Positions 10,900-23,840 of a stretch of 64,000 bases of DNA are shown here, piece by piece (the first letter of the stretch is position 1; each line of letters opens with the position of its first letter). The position numbers and the translations under genes were made by a program. The stretch comes from Haemonchus contortus (taxonomy: Eukaryota > Nematoda > Chromadorea > Rhabditida > Trichostrongylidae): contig LS997566.1 in the NCBI GenBank assembly GCA_000469685.2, positions 18,109,545 through 18,173,544 of the forward strand, written 5' to 3'. The notes below the pieces were generated by a model. That model did not search any database, was not told the origin of the DNA, and saw only the letters and a list, made by a program, of their open reading frames with translations.

Positions 10900-12940
10900 T
10901 GTAGAGCAATTGATGCCTATATTCAAACAGTGGGAGGTGCAACTAGGGTGTCCAAATGGCTTTGAACTCTAACGAAAAGCCGACAATTGTTGATATCCTC
11001 CCGAAAATGCCAAGGGTATTTTTGGAGACTGTATCTTCTCAACTATGAGGATTCGGAGAGGCGTCAACCATTCATGAAAGTGAATTATAGCTGATGCAGC
11101 AAACGGATCACCTATTTTCATCAGATCATCAAACATAAAGAAAATTAGACAAACAACAGTCGCCTGCGAACGTTTATTTTCTGCCTAGGAACTGCTAGAA
11201 ATAAATTCTTTCAGTTCCCACGGCGATTTTCGTTCTCATCTTCATCTCCACTGATTAGTTTGTTATTTGAAGTCGAAAGCGCCCCAGGGTTTGCAGTGAG
11301 TTGACAATTAGAATTGGAATTAACGAAATCGCTCAAAGCAAGCCGTACTCAGACCAAATTCCCTGGAACCACCTCGAAGGATGCGTGTTTAGTGAAGTCG
11401 TGAAAACACTATGACAGTCTTGAGAAGTTTTGTATAGAATCTGACAATGGGACCTAGTTGTTGCTGAAGTGAGAATAGACTGAAATCACTTAGTTTCCCT
11501 GCCATTTGTCATACAGCCTGATTCATCCCTGATTTATCTGTTGTAAGAGGAGTGGTGTTCTTATGCCAGGGCACGTAATCCATTTGTTTCACGAGGACGA
11601 AAGCAACTTCAAGGGACAACGAAGGTACCAAATTACAGACGCTATCCTTTTGACACTTCAAATCGCTCTATGATACACAAACATGGAAGGTTTTGGTTAA
11701 ACGCAGAATCAACAACGAAAAGGTAGAGCTTTATAGCAATATTTTATTTATTCATGTTGGCGCGGTAGTTTTCAACGTAGCCGTTCTGGACAGAACTCGT
11801 TCCTTACATTCTAAGGAAAGCCGACAGACAAGCGCTGAATAGTACAGTCGAGAACAACGACGCAAGAAATTTCTATTAAAGGTTGTGATCTCAAAATATA
11901 GAACCTTATTTCACACCACCGCAAAACCGAGCCGTATGCATGGCACGTACAAATGGCAATCGAAGACACAGACAGTATGCTAGCATCCTCCCACTTCCTT
12001 TTCAAGCAGGACAGTCGAGAATTGCAGGTCTTTTGGGAAATTTAAATAATCTTACTCACCCTGCATTTCAGCAAACAGGAAAAGCGGAGGAGTGGGTGGA
12101 AAGAGATCGTTACTCATATATGGCGTGTCAATAACAATACTAAATAATTCAGTACCGTTGACGCATTTTCCAGGATCCTCGCGGTATTACATTCTCCCAT
12201 ATGGCTCCACATGGGTCCAAAATAGCAAGCGTTGGTTGTAATTAATCCCAAAATCTAGCCGGCTATATAACATGAATATCTCAATACGTAATATGTTAAT
12301 GTGTATGTGGACCTGTAAGTTGACCGGAGTTTCAAGATTACTCTGTTTTTGGCCTAGAGAATACAAAATCGTTGTAAAAGTGAGAGCTAAGAAATGGTGA
12401 CTGATGGCATCCAGCAGAAAGCGGTAAGTAAGAACTAAGTGCTCACAAAGAGCTGAGTGGATTTGCTATGCCCTACGTGCTACCACATGAGCTTTGTTAC
12501 TTCAATAAAGAGTTGAGGCATGGAGATAGATGACGGGTGACCCACATCAATAATATTTGCTATGGGATGACAATAAGCTTCATAAAACGGTGGCCATTAA
12601 ATCCGCTGAAATACTGGATGTTCAAATAAATGGGAAGAAAGGCAGGAACTACTACTTCCTATGAATTACGGTTGCCGTTCACCAACAATATAAGCCTTCA
12701 GTACTTCCAAAACGGAGTAGTCGCCGAGATTATCAGTGAAATCGACGCTTTGACAGTGAACCATTTCACTGAGGTCCTCCATGTGGCTTGTAAATAGTTC
12801 GCCCGTAAACAACTGGTTAAATCAGTAATCTCTGAGGATATTTTAGGGTGTAACTTTAGAATGCAATTTTTCTTCATTTGAAATAAGTACAGAAACTGCA
12901 CGAAGTTTCGGTGTACATATGTATAAAGCATGGATGATGT
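10900..12940. other. Stretch without recognisable gene
   Basis: AT-rich sequence with short frames only. No splice-consistent exon or element ends were found. Confidence 0.5.
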
Positions 12941-13021
12941 AACGCTAAAGTTCCGCCCACGGAAACAACAACAGCTTTATTCTATTTAACAGAACACGAG
13001 GTTAGGTAATACAGATAAGAC

Positions 13022-13058
13022 GGCTGACGTTTCGGCGACTTTCGCCTTCTTCAGAGCC
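13022..13058 (-). ncRNA. Hammerhead-ribozyme-like motif in PLE terminal region
   Basis: Minus strand, 13058 to 13022: GGCU, then CUGAAGA, an extra A, stem II (GGCGA-AAG-UCGCC, five perfect pairs), GAAAC, GUC, AGCC. GGCU pairs with AGCC as stem I. ACGU can form the tiny stem III seen in PLE hammerheads, possibly as a dimer. GUC is a usual cleavage triplet. The extra A between CUGAAGA and stem II departs from consensus, so activity is uncertain. Confidence 0.55.
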
Positions 13059-13235
13059 TAAAACAGGTGGAAACCAAATTATGATTTATTCGACCAAATG
13101 TCTCACCCCCCACGGGACCTTCGAGATCAGTTAAGTCATCACGTAACTAATAGTGAGAATAAAACCGTACCTTCTAGATCAGTAGAGCCAGCCCACCCGG
13201 ACGACGATAGTAGCGTGAACCAGGCTGATCAGAGT

Positions 13236-13751
13236 CTACGGTTCCGGCTGGAAGGCCAATCTTATATAGGGGGTAAGTTCCCGCGTTATTGAGACGCATT
13301 CTCCCCTCCGGTTCATTTTTGGTTGCCTGACCCGTATCCAGAACGCCTCCAGGGTTTTGCGCGCGGCTGTCTGGGTTTCACGCGCCACGACCTCGACGAT
13401 GACTTCAAAATCGTCCCCGTTATGAGATTCCAGCCTGTGGCAACCCAAGGCAGTAGATGTCCGCGATCTTGCATTCCCCTCTAAATGCTCCCTAACGCGA
13501 ACGTAAAGCGGCCTAGACGTCTCCCCTATATATTCGTCTCCACAATTTCGGCAAATGATTCTGTAAACCACACCTGCGATGGCACAGTCTCCCTCACTGC
13601 CATTGGGACAGACCACACAATTCTCAGTCGCGCATATGCGGTCATAAAGGCGGTTTCGAACGGTTTTGGAAACAACAACAATCCGTTTAAGGGGTCGCAC
13701 TATTTGGGGTGTAAGTGCATTAGGAGAAGCTCTGCACTCATCTGATACCAC
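13236..13751 (-). CDS. GIY-YIG endonuclease domain of a Penelope-like element
   Basis: An open frame of 171 codons. It has a cysteine cluster (CATENCVVCPNGSEGDC, about residues 40-56) that fits the zinc-binding linker seen before PLE nucleases. It then has GVVYRIICRNCGDEYIGETS, the two-strand GIY-YIG core, and the arginine-containing RPLYVRVREH. Later LEAFWIRVRQPKMNRRG holds the metal-binding glutamate and asparagine region. The first tyrosine motif is VYR instead of GIY, which is common in this family. The nuclease nicks target DNA during retrotransposition. The frame is uninterrupted, but the RT is absent, and it may be only an ORF fragment. Confidence 0.7.
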   Translation of the reverse strand: MVSDECRASPNALTPQIVRPLKRIVVVSKTVRNRLYDRICATENCVVCPNGSEGDCAIAGVVYRIICRNCGDEYIGETSRPLYVRVREHLEGNARSRTSTALGCHRLESHNGDDFEVIVEVVARETQTAARKTLEAFWIRVRQPKMNRRGECVSITRELTPYIRLAFQPEP

Positions 13752-13759
13752 TCGTTTCC

Positions 13760-15920
13760 TATTGAGATCTCCTAATTCTTAGATAGCAGAATCCCTTCAC
13801 GGTAGATTTATCAAGAGTTGCTGAGACTCGCAAAGATTTCGCCTTTCTAGAAGCTTCAAACAATCGAAATAATATGCAAAAAGCCTAATTAAGGTCTGTG
13901 CAGCCTTCTCGAAGTGCGAGTTTTTCCAAGGTAGGTACTTAATTTAAATAAGATTCATAAGGGATCACAATTACGTTCAGAACTCCTCCATCTAAGTCCA
14001 TCATGTTCATAACTCCTACTATGGACACGGCAAGCTGCCCACAGTAGCTGCATTCAATCCCTTTTCGAATTGGAGTGAAATCCGAATGCATGTTAATTTT
14101 CAAGGAACGTAAACAGAGCAGGAGATTTTAATGAAGGAAATTGTTGTTGTTGCCCATCAACAGAATTTTTCACGGTCACGAATATGCAACAGCTCTCACA
14201 TTTCCTCTGAACAGGAGTGATCCATGGGGTGGGGGTTAGGTTCGCGATATATGCCGGTCCTAGAAGCACTCAGTCACTGAGGAAGATGATGTCTCGATGG
14301 GGAAAATAAGGTTTCCAAAAGGTTCTTTCAAGATTTTCTTCTAGCCTTACATTTACCGTATAGATTCAATTTTCCAGAGCTGCCAACCGAGGATATGCCT
14401 GGTAGGAGTCGATACTTGCCTCCAGTGCACGTCAGCCTTGATTGCACATGCTCTGCCACTTAACCTTATGGTACAATGAAAAGGTGCCTACCCATATCCG
14501 TGCCAACCCACACCTGCAAACTGCCTTTTGCCACCAGGGCTAATGTTTGCGATGGATTTTCGACAGTAAGCTGTCTTGTGACAGACCTGTGTCCTAGCTT
14601 CTTTTTTAGTTGATGATTCTCAGAGTCTTTTCAATCGACAAGGGATCACACCTATATATTGTGCTGTTGAGCACACATAGGAGTTTGGCAGCCATTCAAA
14701 AATAAACCTGAAAGGCGCAGGTATCGAAAGAGTAAAATGAAACAGTAGATCAACATGAAGATTCATCAGAAAGTGAAACAATTGGCTCTGAGTAGCTGAC
14801 GAAGCAAAGTCCCCTTCATTTGATAGCGCCCAGCGCTCCAGTTTTTAGTCTGTCCCTGTGGAATTCCGTGGAATTCTACGCGCCCATAGAGGTGACCAAA
14901 CGAATCGGTAATCCGGAGGAATCATGTACTGCTTTCACGAACTCAGTGCTTGTCTCAATAGAACAAATTTAAGACAGGCACGAACGCTATATCCCGTCAA
15001 TAGCACCACCGTTGCTTGTCCCGAAGTTTCCTTGGTAGCGCAACAGCATAGATGCTCTCGCTGATCATTACTCCAATATTGAGTAGAGTCTAAAAGGAAT
15101 CGAGTTCAACGTCGTCGCAGGTGAATGCCCAGAGACTGCAGGCATCAGTTCCATTTTCAAGCACCTCAATATCATGTTGCCAAGGACGGATGAATGTTGA
15201 ACATTGCGTTCTCTGACGACGAAGGCTATCGAGCTGTGCAACTCCAATTCTAAATGTAGTTAAGGAGGTTTCTTGCAAATTCACTCGCTGGTCTGTGGAG
15301 CGACCCCGCTCAGTTGGGAGGCTGCTGCGCTCTTTCTGTCAAAGTTAATCGGGCTTGCGTCAACTCTCTGAATCAGGAACTTCATTACAGTTACTCATTT
15401 CAAAATTGTATGGCGAAATATAAAAACTAATCTTGTCAATATAAAATACAAATAATTGGATGTGCGAAAAGTCGTCCTCTGCTACCTAGTTTGCCGGCGG
15501 AGGTATGTTTCTTCGACATAATGATTTTTCTCTTTAAGCTTCCTTGTTTTCCTTAATTTACATTTACTTTTTGCGGCATTACATGCTTCATATTGATATG
15601 GTTTTAACTTTCACCTGCTATTTTGAAATGCGCAATCAAAATAAAGTTTCCAATCTTCCAGATGACGGACAAAATGGCCGAGACGCATGTGAAAGCGAAG
15701 CGTGACTTCTTTGTGTAGAGTAAGTCACTACTTCCTGCTCGATGCTTTGCATATTGTGTGCCAGCTCACTAGAAAGCTTCTAGTAATGTGACTGCAAAGT
15801 ACAAGAGAAGCCGTCAGGGTCGCCTTTGATAAACAACGCTAATGCCCAAGACATGGGTATAAAGTCTAAATAAAGGATGAAGTCTCTGGGCGTAATGGAC
15901 GATCCCGTAGGGATGGAATC
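13760..15920. other. Stretch without recognisable gene
   Basis: No exon with good splice borders and similarity was found. A short plus-strand frame after an acceptor-like cttccag at 15655 (MTDKMAETHVKAKRDFFV) is too short to judge. Confidence 0.4.
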
Positions 15921-15940
15921 CTCGTTTGAGCCTATGCGGA

Positions 15941-16010
15941 CATCGATCCAAGATTCAAACACGTGACCATGCGTGGGTGATATTACGCCACTTGCAACTA
16001 CACCATGTCC
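15941..16010 (-). repeat. tRNA-derived SINE-like fragment
   Basis: On the minus strand it holds a pol III A-box-like tggtgtagttgcaagtggc and a B-box-like gtttgaatctt about 40 nt later. It shares this order with 25021-25107. Acceptor pairing is lost, so it is a SINE or tRNA relic and not a tRNA gene. Confidence 0.5.
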
Positions 16011-16689
16011 GCTTGAGACACCAGGATAACTTTGCTAATTACCAAAGCATACGTAGCGCGCACGTTAGAGGCCAAGAAGCCAGTTGTGAGTGCTTATTCT
16101 CGAAGGTTCGGTTGGATTATGAGATAAAAGCTAAGACATATGAAGTAGTCGTGGAAATTCTGAACAATCATGCGCTCTTACCAAGTATATAAATACATCG
16201 ATGATTTTAGGATCAACCACACTGAGTAATGGTGAGCGACGCTCCTAAGGAGGTCGTGCGCGTCTCAAAAAAAGAAGGAATTGGAGTGAAACAGCGTATT
16301 ACACCAACTATTAAGTAAAAGTAGTGAATAGTAGTCGAAACCAATGTCGGAACTGGGAAGATCGGATCGCATTCAAAAGTACTTACACAAGAAGTAGGCG
16401 GAAGCCGTGCCTGCTGCTGTCCCCTTCATACTTTACAGGAGAGGCATTGGCATTGTCGTGAAACAGTGAAGTGAAAATAGCGAAAAAAGGCAACAACCCT
16501 TGGTCTGTTTTCATCTTTTTGATTCTGGACTAATTCGGGTCTTCACCTACACCCCAGTTACCTTTGCTCCAGACAAGCGGAGTGAACTTATGGTCAAATC
16601 CCTTCCAGCTAGGAGATGGAGTTTCTCAGTACACAAAATCGCAGGGACGAACGCTGATTTCTAAGCCTATAAGGGCTTTATTTCCTCCC

Positions 16690-19600
16690 CCCCCCCCAAG
16701 TAGTGAAACATTCACGTTAAACCATAAAAAAGGGCAGCCGGGTGAATGCACTTAGGGTATGCGATCCTGATGATTGGAAAAAAGTATATCTGCGTCCACT
16801 GGGTGTTGGTTGGAACAACAAAGTCATTCAAAATTTCAGACATTTTCAAAAAATATGAGCCAGCTTTCAACATGAGCTTGAGCATATCCAGGAGATTCGT
16901 GACCAGCGCTTTTGAAAAAAAGTAAATTAGCCTGTCCAATCTGATTTGCCATCCCTTTATTGCAGCACTACTTTTGGAGAGACAAGGCTTAGAAAGAAGT
17001 CAACGTCGCTGAAAGATCATTTGGAAAGCAAAGAATGATGAGTCGACGTTTTTGTTCGCAAACGAACAAACATGTGCTGATTGGAAGCGAGTTGCAAGCA
17101 AAGTCAGCGTTCTGTCTTCCGATGAGACATCACAAGAATCCTTTTACAACGACATAGCAAATCAAGCAGAAAGGGTAAGAGTAAAGCTGAGGGACGAGGA
17201 ACTCCCGAACTATCAAAAACACCCTCCTTGCCTTGAATCTGCTTATTGTTCCATAGAAGAAGGATAGGAAGGCGTGGGTGAGTGAGGGCGGATTAAGGAA
17301 AGTTAGCCTGACATTACTGTTTTACATGGCTACTCAACTTGTGGAAAGATGGGAAGGATTTGGAGGGGAAGGCAGCTATCAGGCTCAGGCTTGCCCTCCT
17401 TGTCCCCACACACCCTCCTTCTCCTCTTATGGATTTTTGTGCTTTACTGCAGTTTAGAAGTTTAGAAGACGTAATCCCGAAGTGTTCCGGGTGAGTTCTG
17501 CGAAGGCAACGAAGGTGAATAGCAGAGGAAACTCTCGCTTGAGTCGTCAGCGATCAAGTATGTAATATGCATAGGCGCATCTTTTCAGAATGAAGGAACC
17601 TATGAGGATTCGCGAGGCTGAAGGGGGGTTTAGAAAAATTTCTGGTCGAAAGGTAGCAGTGGGAAGAAATAGGAGAAGTATCTGCAATCTGTTAAACTGG
17701 AGAATTGAAGGAGATGTGAAGAATTAACAGTTGTCACATCAATGTGCGCTTAGTCAAAATTTAGGTGGTTTTGGGAATGGGTGCCCACGCCGAAATCCTT
17801 TACCGATAATAAGGGACTACGAGATAGATTGATTGGCTTGCGTTTGAAGTGATGTCGAATAACATCCTACAAACGTCATGCCTCCAGCGGAGCCCTTTTT
17901 TGGAAAGAAAAAGCTGTTCGGTGAAGATAACGCTGGTTTGAGCACAGACATATTTAACTCCAATGAAGTGGAAGAGAAGATGGACTGCTTGTTTACAGCG
18001 GAGAAGAAAAATTGAATTAGAATGCTAGTCAGCTCAGCTGATCACAGTCAAGTAAGGATATCGCTGTTACTTGGGAAAAACCTCTTTTCTGCCTTAATAG
18101 GGTTTTGTTTAAACGCAACGATTATACTGATGACAATTTCCCACTCTTTGAGTAATTTCGATAAGTAATAGCAATTCATTGGAAACACCATCAGTACTTT
18201 CATTATGAAAAATATAAGGGAGATAGTACAAGAGCAACGGAGTGTCCCGAGTAACTGCCGTCATCTGCTGGGATGACATCCTTTCGGCTCGGTGCTTTAT
18301 CGGCATAATTCGCCTTCACATAGAAAAGGAAGGACCAGTCTAATAGTTACGGCCTCCATCACCAGCCAAATAGTCATGGCCTCCACCATTCCAAGCCCAG
18401 TCGCTAGGGTCTAATGATGAATTAGGTTCACGAGGGAAAGCCTTGTCCTCCAAAAACTTAACTGACAGAGGAGATCATAATTACGTCTGATGTCATTGGG
18501 ACTTTTCAAGGGTCCCAGAGGGAAAATCAACCTGAGGTCTGAGATGGTGAAGAACTTCTCACTGAAACAGGAGCTCCTTGCCGTTGACTTGATCTGATGG
18601 GGAACCTAGCTGAGTGAGAGCACTGAATTCTCCGTTATTGATCAGCATTGAAGTGTGGGACCATGATTGTACTTAACTTGTACTTATCAGGCAGTTGGGA
18701 TACGAGACTTGAAAGCTAGCATGTGAAGAGCTGAAGGTAGGCTATCTTCTGGATAACCTGATTCTGGACCACCTTCTCCCCTCCTCTAATTTGGTGATCC
18801 ACCTAAATCGTGAAACATTTGGTTGGAGGATGATTCAAGATATCTAAGAAGCCTTCAGCTTATTCCAGGGCTACTCTCAACATTGTTGCCATACGTCCTG
18901 AAAGGATATTGGAACTTACTGTCACTCACACTTAGAGCAAATAACCACTGATGGGCGACATCATGCGGAAAAAGGTCACTTTCTTAAACGTCATCTTGGT
19001 ATGATCGGTTGTTAACCTAGTGGAGGAAGGTAGGGGGTTGACTATGATTGAAGAGGTCCGACTAAGCCACAACTAGAACAGCGTGGGTGGACATGCGGCA
19101 TGGAATCAATGAAGGGAAGAAATAACCGTCAGGCTCTCGCAGGAACAGAGAAATTGGTCAATTTCCATCGAAAAAGGGCAAGCTCTTCCTTTGTTTACTT
19201 CAATGGACGACCCCTAATCATTACGCACTATTGCTGTTCTGAAAGGCTTGGATTTCCTGAGTTCGTAGCAATGAAGGCTCCACGGAGGTGACCTTCTTTA
19301 CTATGATACCACAATGAAAGCGATTGCCTGTTCTCTCCTATTGGGCTCGACAACGAGAGAGAGTTATTGGTCGATAGCTAGATTTAACAAATACGAATTC
19401 AAGCAGCAAAATCATGCGATAAGTTGTTACCACCCCTAGCTCGGGAGATATACGTTGAACAGGCTAGCTACGGTGGCACTTACAAGCCCGTAGGCTGGAG
19501 AGCTCCTCGCAAATGTGCTCGGTATAGATTTGAAGAATGAGGGATTGACTTCTTTCAGAACTAGTCAGTTGCGTGTTGCGTTGGTGCAATTGATCTCCCA

Positions 19601-20300
19601 AATTTTGCTTGGAAACCGTCAAAACCCGGTAAAGACTTAGTTGTGAAATACAGCTAGATGCGGGAGTCAGCATAATCGAGCAAGCACCAGGTGCAGGGTT
19701 CTGCGCTCGCATTACTCTTGCCAGTTTATGGTTTGAAGTAGCTATAGCGGGCAAGTCCGGACTGCTTTTATGATAGTTGGCAGGAAAAGTCCAGGGCTCC
19801 TGGGTTACTTGGTAGCCGTACCGAACGGGTTATTCTGACGAATGTGTTTTCTCCTCTCGGCTCTACTTCTAATCCCAGCCAAATCTCTGAGAAAGACAGC
19901 AGCTGCAGGTGTCCTAGCTTACGTATGAAGGGAGCTCGCAGGAGCGAAATCGGTAAAGCTTGGATTGCTAAAAAGCCCTGGCCGCAGTTCAACGACAATT
20001 CATTCCCAGGTTTCGCTCATATACGTATGATGAGCAAATATTCTAAATAATTACTTGATCCTGATGAATTCCGCAGCTCGAAAGGTAATGAGGGCAACCT
20101 GAAGAATCCCAGAATCTCGTTGAAGACATACTTCAGGCCAAGGGTTTTCGACAGCCCTCAGGCAAGGTATTCGGGCGGAATGAGCGTCAACATGTGGTCA
20201 TCGCTGTAGGAAAGGTTTGTGAATGGCCCAATAATAAGAAGCAATTCTTTCACAAGAATGGTTCCAGATGGATGTATCAACATAGCAACGTAGCAATGGA
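16690..20300. other. Stretch without recognisable gene
   Basis: Mostly AT-rich with short frames. The 71-codon plus frame at 17052-17267 has a mildly coding-like composition but no splice context. Nothing else was seen. Confidence 0.4.
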
Positions 20301-20718
20301 TTTCATAATGATGAACGACAGAATGACGGATGTGAAAGAATAGAAGCAAGCAGTGGCCCTGACGAGGAAGTTGGTGTGGTGTTACTGGATGTGATGTGGT
20401 GTCGTCAAGAAGGCCCTAATGAAAAATCCGAATATCTTTCGACCCGACGCGCGCGAACTCGCAGCAGTCAGGAAGACGCCGTATTGAGAAGTGCTCCTCC
20501 ACAGAATCAATCTGAATGGTCTAACGAGAACAGTACTTTTGGGGCAAGCCTTCAAGTGGATCGTAGAATTATCACTAGCTCGGAGACAATGTTATTCGGG
20601 CGTAACAGCCCGAAGTAGGCGTCAAGAGTATTCAGAAGCGAGATGACGTCATAGGGCGCCAACGAATGTTGTCACCGTCGGCCACAGAGTGAATGAGTGT
20701 GTGCGTGTATGAGCGGGC

Positions 20719-20946
20719 GTGTGTGGAGCTCGAGGCGAAGGGGGGCTGGGCTCAGCTGTTGAGAGCAGGCGATCGATACCCCCGATAAGGAGATGGCAAC
20801 GTGACGTGGATGAGAACGACGACGGTGTGTCGGCCGATGATGTGCTGCGGCTCATTCCCAAGAACACCCAGCGAATTCGTAAAACGGCACTAGCCGAGGT
20901 GTCCGTCGTGCATTTCAAATGCTACTTCCGTCCGATTAATGCATGA
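20719..20946 (+). CDS. Possible terminal exon, unidentified
   Basis: The last 50 codons read as ordinary protein (VDENDDGVSADDVLRLIPKN, ending HFKCYFRPINA) with GC-rich third positions unlike the surrounding sequence, and end in TGA. A second coding-like stretch in another plus frame lies about 300 nt upstream (KNPNIFRPDARELAAVRKTP near 20430-20490). No family was recognised. It may be an exon or a pseudogene fragment. Confidence 0.25.
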   Translation: MCGARGEGGLGSAVESRRSIPPIRRWQRDVDENDDGVSADDVLRLIPKNTQRIRKTALAEVSVVHFKCYFRPINA

Positions 20947-22117
20947 CTTTGAGGGGGTCGGAAAATATTTGTCAGTGCTGCGCTGACAGATACGACCCTC
21001 TCTAATCGGGACAGCTGACTGAAGTGACCAGGAATGCTTTCCGACAGCGCCATTAGAATTATCTTGAAAAGCATATTTCCGGAACGAAGGGTCAATCAGA
21101 GCAGGTTCGCCTACTCCGTATTGGAGATGATATAGAGTGAGTCGAATGGGAATAGAGAAACGTAAAAGTGTACATTTGAGTTAATCTGAGGTTGGATACT
21201 AATTGCCGAGGCATTACGTGATAGAATTGGATCAGAGCGAGTAAGTGATAACAACTAATGATGGACGGACGAGAGCGGCTTTAATAGCTATTAGGCGAAG
21301 GCTGACGTCGAGTTTGAAGATGAGCGATGAATACGAAAAACAAAAAACGAAGCGTGGTTCAATTTCAAACTAGAGCTTCCTGATACCTGGCAGCGAGAAA
21401 ACTTGAGAATGAACGGTCTCAAAGGATGAAACCCCTGAGGGGTTTGACCCCAAGGGAGAATTTTTGGAGAAGGAGAATGAGCGTATGCAGCGAAGAGCTT
21501 GGGTGCTCACGCTTTCCCAATATCTCTGCTCACTAGTTGACACCCACTGCAATGCAGGGGACAGGAAAAAAGAATGGCCTGAGTGGAAGGTGGCAGTAGC
21601 CAACAAATATCGCTTGTCTCCCACCCACTCGTCGCCCCCTGAGGGCGACATTACGAATGAAATATAAATACAATACATGTCATATGGAATTTCAACTAGG
21701 CCAATCGACAGCAACAAAAAATTCGTAGTCGCAAACATTTGTTGCCAAAGAACTGACAGGATGTCAAACTACTGCCGTTCATGGAAATGTGAACTGTGAT
21801 AGTAAGTAGAGTGACCAGTTTCGAATGCCTGCTAAGTAGCACTAGGCCTTTTCCTCAGGTTCTTTGCTCTCGTATTTCTTGTGATCAGCTGACCATTAGT
21901 TGCACTTCCAGTCACAAAGCGTGAACCTATTCGATTGTTCGGCCTTCTTGCATTTTGGGACACCAGTGTAGCCTTGCCTTGCATCCCACCCGATGCGAAC
22001 ACACATGGATTGAATTCGTAAAATTGTTGATTTAATTGATGATGTTACAATGGATTCTTCACATCGACCTGATAGCCAATGGCTTCACCAATTCTCGTAA
22101 CCTGAATTTCGAGGACC

Positions 22118-22971
22118 ATCCTACATATATAATCGGCTAAGTGTGCCTGTTGGTGTGTTTGTGGTTTGTGTGTCTGTCCGACTGGAAATTCTTAACTCCT
22201 GTCCCCATGGACCGAAAGCGTTCAAATTTGGTAGGAGTACAGGCGGCAGGGTGGGAACAGTTTAAGTGGGTGGCAGGACCGGACTCTGCCCAAAGGGGGC
22301 GGGGTTTGTGAGAAATAAATGTTTTAGCGAAAATTCAGAACTCATGTCCCCGTGATCTTAGAGCACTCAAACTCGGTAGGAGTACGCGCGGCATTATAGT
22401 AACAGTAATGGTAGGTGGCCCACAATGGTCGGAGTCTGAGCAAAAACTCATAACCTCCGTTCACGTGCACATAGAGCGTTTAAATTCACTAGGAGTTCAT
22501 GGTGCAGAATGGGAAGACTCATGGTGGGTGGCAGGACCAGACTCCGCCAACCTTTGGCGGGGTTTGCGCAAAAGTTATCAATTTAGCCCTAGAGCGATTA
22601 AACTTGGTAGGAGTATAGGCGACAGGATGGGAACACTTATTATAGTTGGCAAGAAATCACCTTGCCCGCAAGTTGGGGGTTTGCACGGAAATTCCACGGA
22701 GGTACGCTTCCTTAGCCCATCGTTCCTTTTTTTCTCTGGATAAGCGCCTTTGTGATATTATATGATGTTCTTACTGGACACAGCGAAGATGGCTTACAGA
22801 AAAATCGCTCCCAATTCGGAGCTAATACTTCGGAGCTTTCAAGGAAAAAGGAGAGTCCGAGGGGTTATTTACGCATAGCAAATTTCTTACAGGAAGGAGG
22901 ACCGCCCGGCGAAGCCGGCCGACACCATAAGAAGGAGGGAAGCCCAGCGTTAGCCGGGCGGTCCAACTGGT
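22118..22971 (+). repeat. Modular interspersed repeat, copy 1 (Helitron-like)
   Basis: Starts atcctacatatataatcgg and contains 3-4 imperfect units of about 110-150 bp, each with aactcctgtcccc, ttggtaggagtac, gggaacac and gactccgcc. It ends just after a 12-bp palindrome stem (ggaccgcccggc/gccgggcggtcc) and CTGGT. The 3' hairpin recalls Helitrons, but CTRR is absent and no coding is seen. A second copy lies at 28522-30779. Confidence 0.6.
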
Positions 22972-23498
22972 ATGAACCACCAGGTTTCTGCACCAGGAAA
23001 CAGATGATCGAGGTTCATGGCTTCGGCTATCCAAAAATACCCAACTGCGGGGGTGCGGGGCTTTGGTGTGATACATTTATAGATACCGCATAATGTCACA
23101 AAGCAGTAGGAGCCATAAAAGGCAATAAAAGCACCAAAGGGCAATGGGAAAGCAACGTAATCAAACGATCAAATCGCCTTTGCACTTGTCCATGGTAGGC
23201 TGCGAACCATGGTAGGACCATGAGGTGGATCCTCATGGTCCCCTCCCCCCACCTCCCCCACCCTGTGCCCGTATTTTTGATAAAGAAATGTCTCAGACAG
23301 TGCGAAGTCAGAAGTCAGAACAGCATCGTTGTCGTACCCAACGAAGCTGTTTTGCGCCACAGTACGCGATTTGCAAGTCCTGTAATTAGTTGAGACAACT
23401 TACTTACTTTCCCAGTACCATCCTTCGTCATCTGGACGATAGGGGTCATGACTCCAAGAAGTGGCTCATCTTTGAATGAAATAAAGTCAGTTGAAAGT

Positions 23499-23538
23499 CT
23501 AGAGATCCTAGTCAAATTTCTTTGACTAGGATCTCTAG
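23499..23538. repeat. Perfect 18-bp inverted repeat with 4-nt loop
   Basis: Arms 23499-23516 and 23521-23538 (ctagagatcctagtcaaa) are exact reverse complements around tttc. Confidence 0.9.
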
Positions 23539-23840
23539 CCTTTTATTTCACAAGGTCATTTTTGGATGGAAAGAGAGGTGGGTTGTATCCCGATGCTTCG
23601 ATATCCATGCAGTGAAAGCTCATGATGCTCAGTCTTAAATGTTAAGGCAAGTAGTCTTGAGAAGGACATTCCATCATATACCCCACTACACATAGCGGTT
23701 TTAAGAGCGCATACCACCCAAAAATCGGGAGCTTTTGTGCCGTAAAACGTTTCAGGCTCAGCATCCAAACCTGCGTAAGTGACAAGGTTCAGACAATGAT
23801 AATTGGTGAAGAGGGTAAAGCAACTGATGAACGCTGATTG

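Larger units (their letters stand above)
13022..13751 (-). mobile_element. Penelope-like retroelement, 5'-truncated
   Basis: On the minus strand a GIY-YIG nuclease frame (13751-13236) is followed about 180 nt later by a hammerhead-ribozyme-like motif (13058-13022). Penelope-like elements are the retroelements that pair a C-terminal GIY-YIG domain with hammerhead motifs in their terminal repeats. The reverse transcriptase that should precede the nuclease is missing, so this is a 3' remnant. Confidence 0.65.

Noticed and set aside
22752..23093. 113-codon ORF in the modular repeat
   Set aside because: The frame is not conserved in the second copy and the repeat is non-coding.
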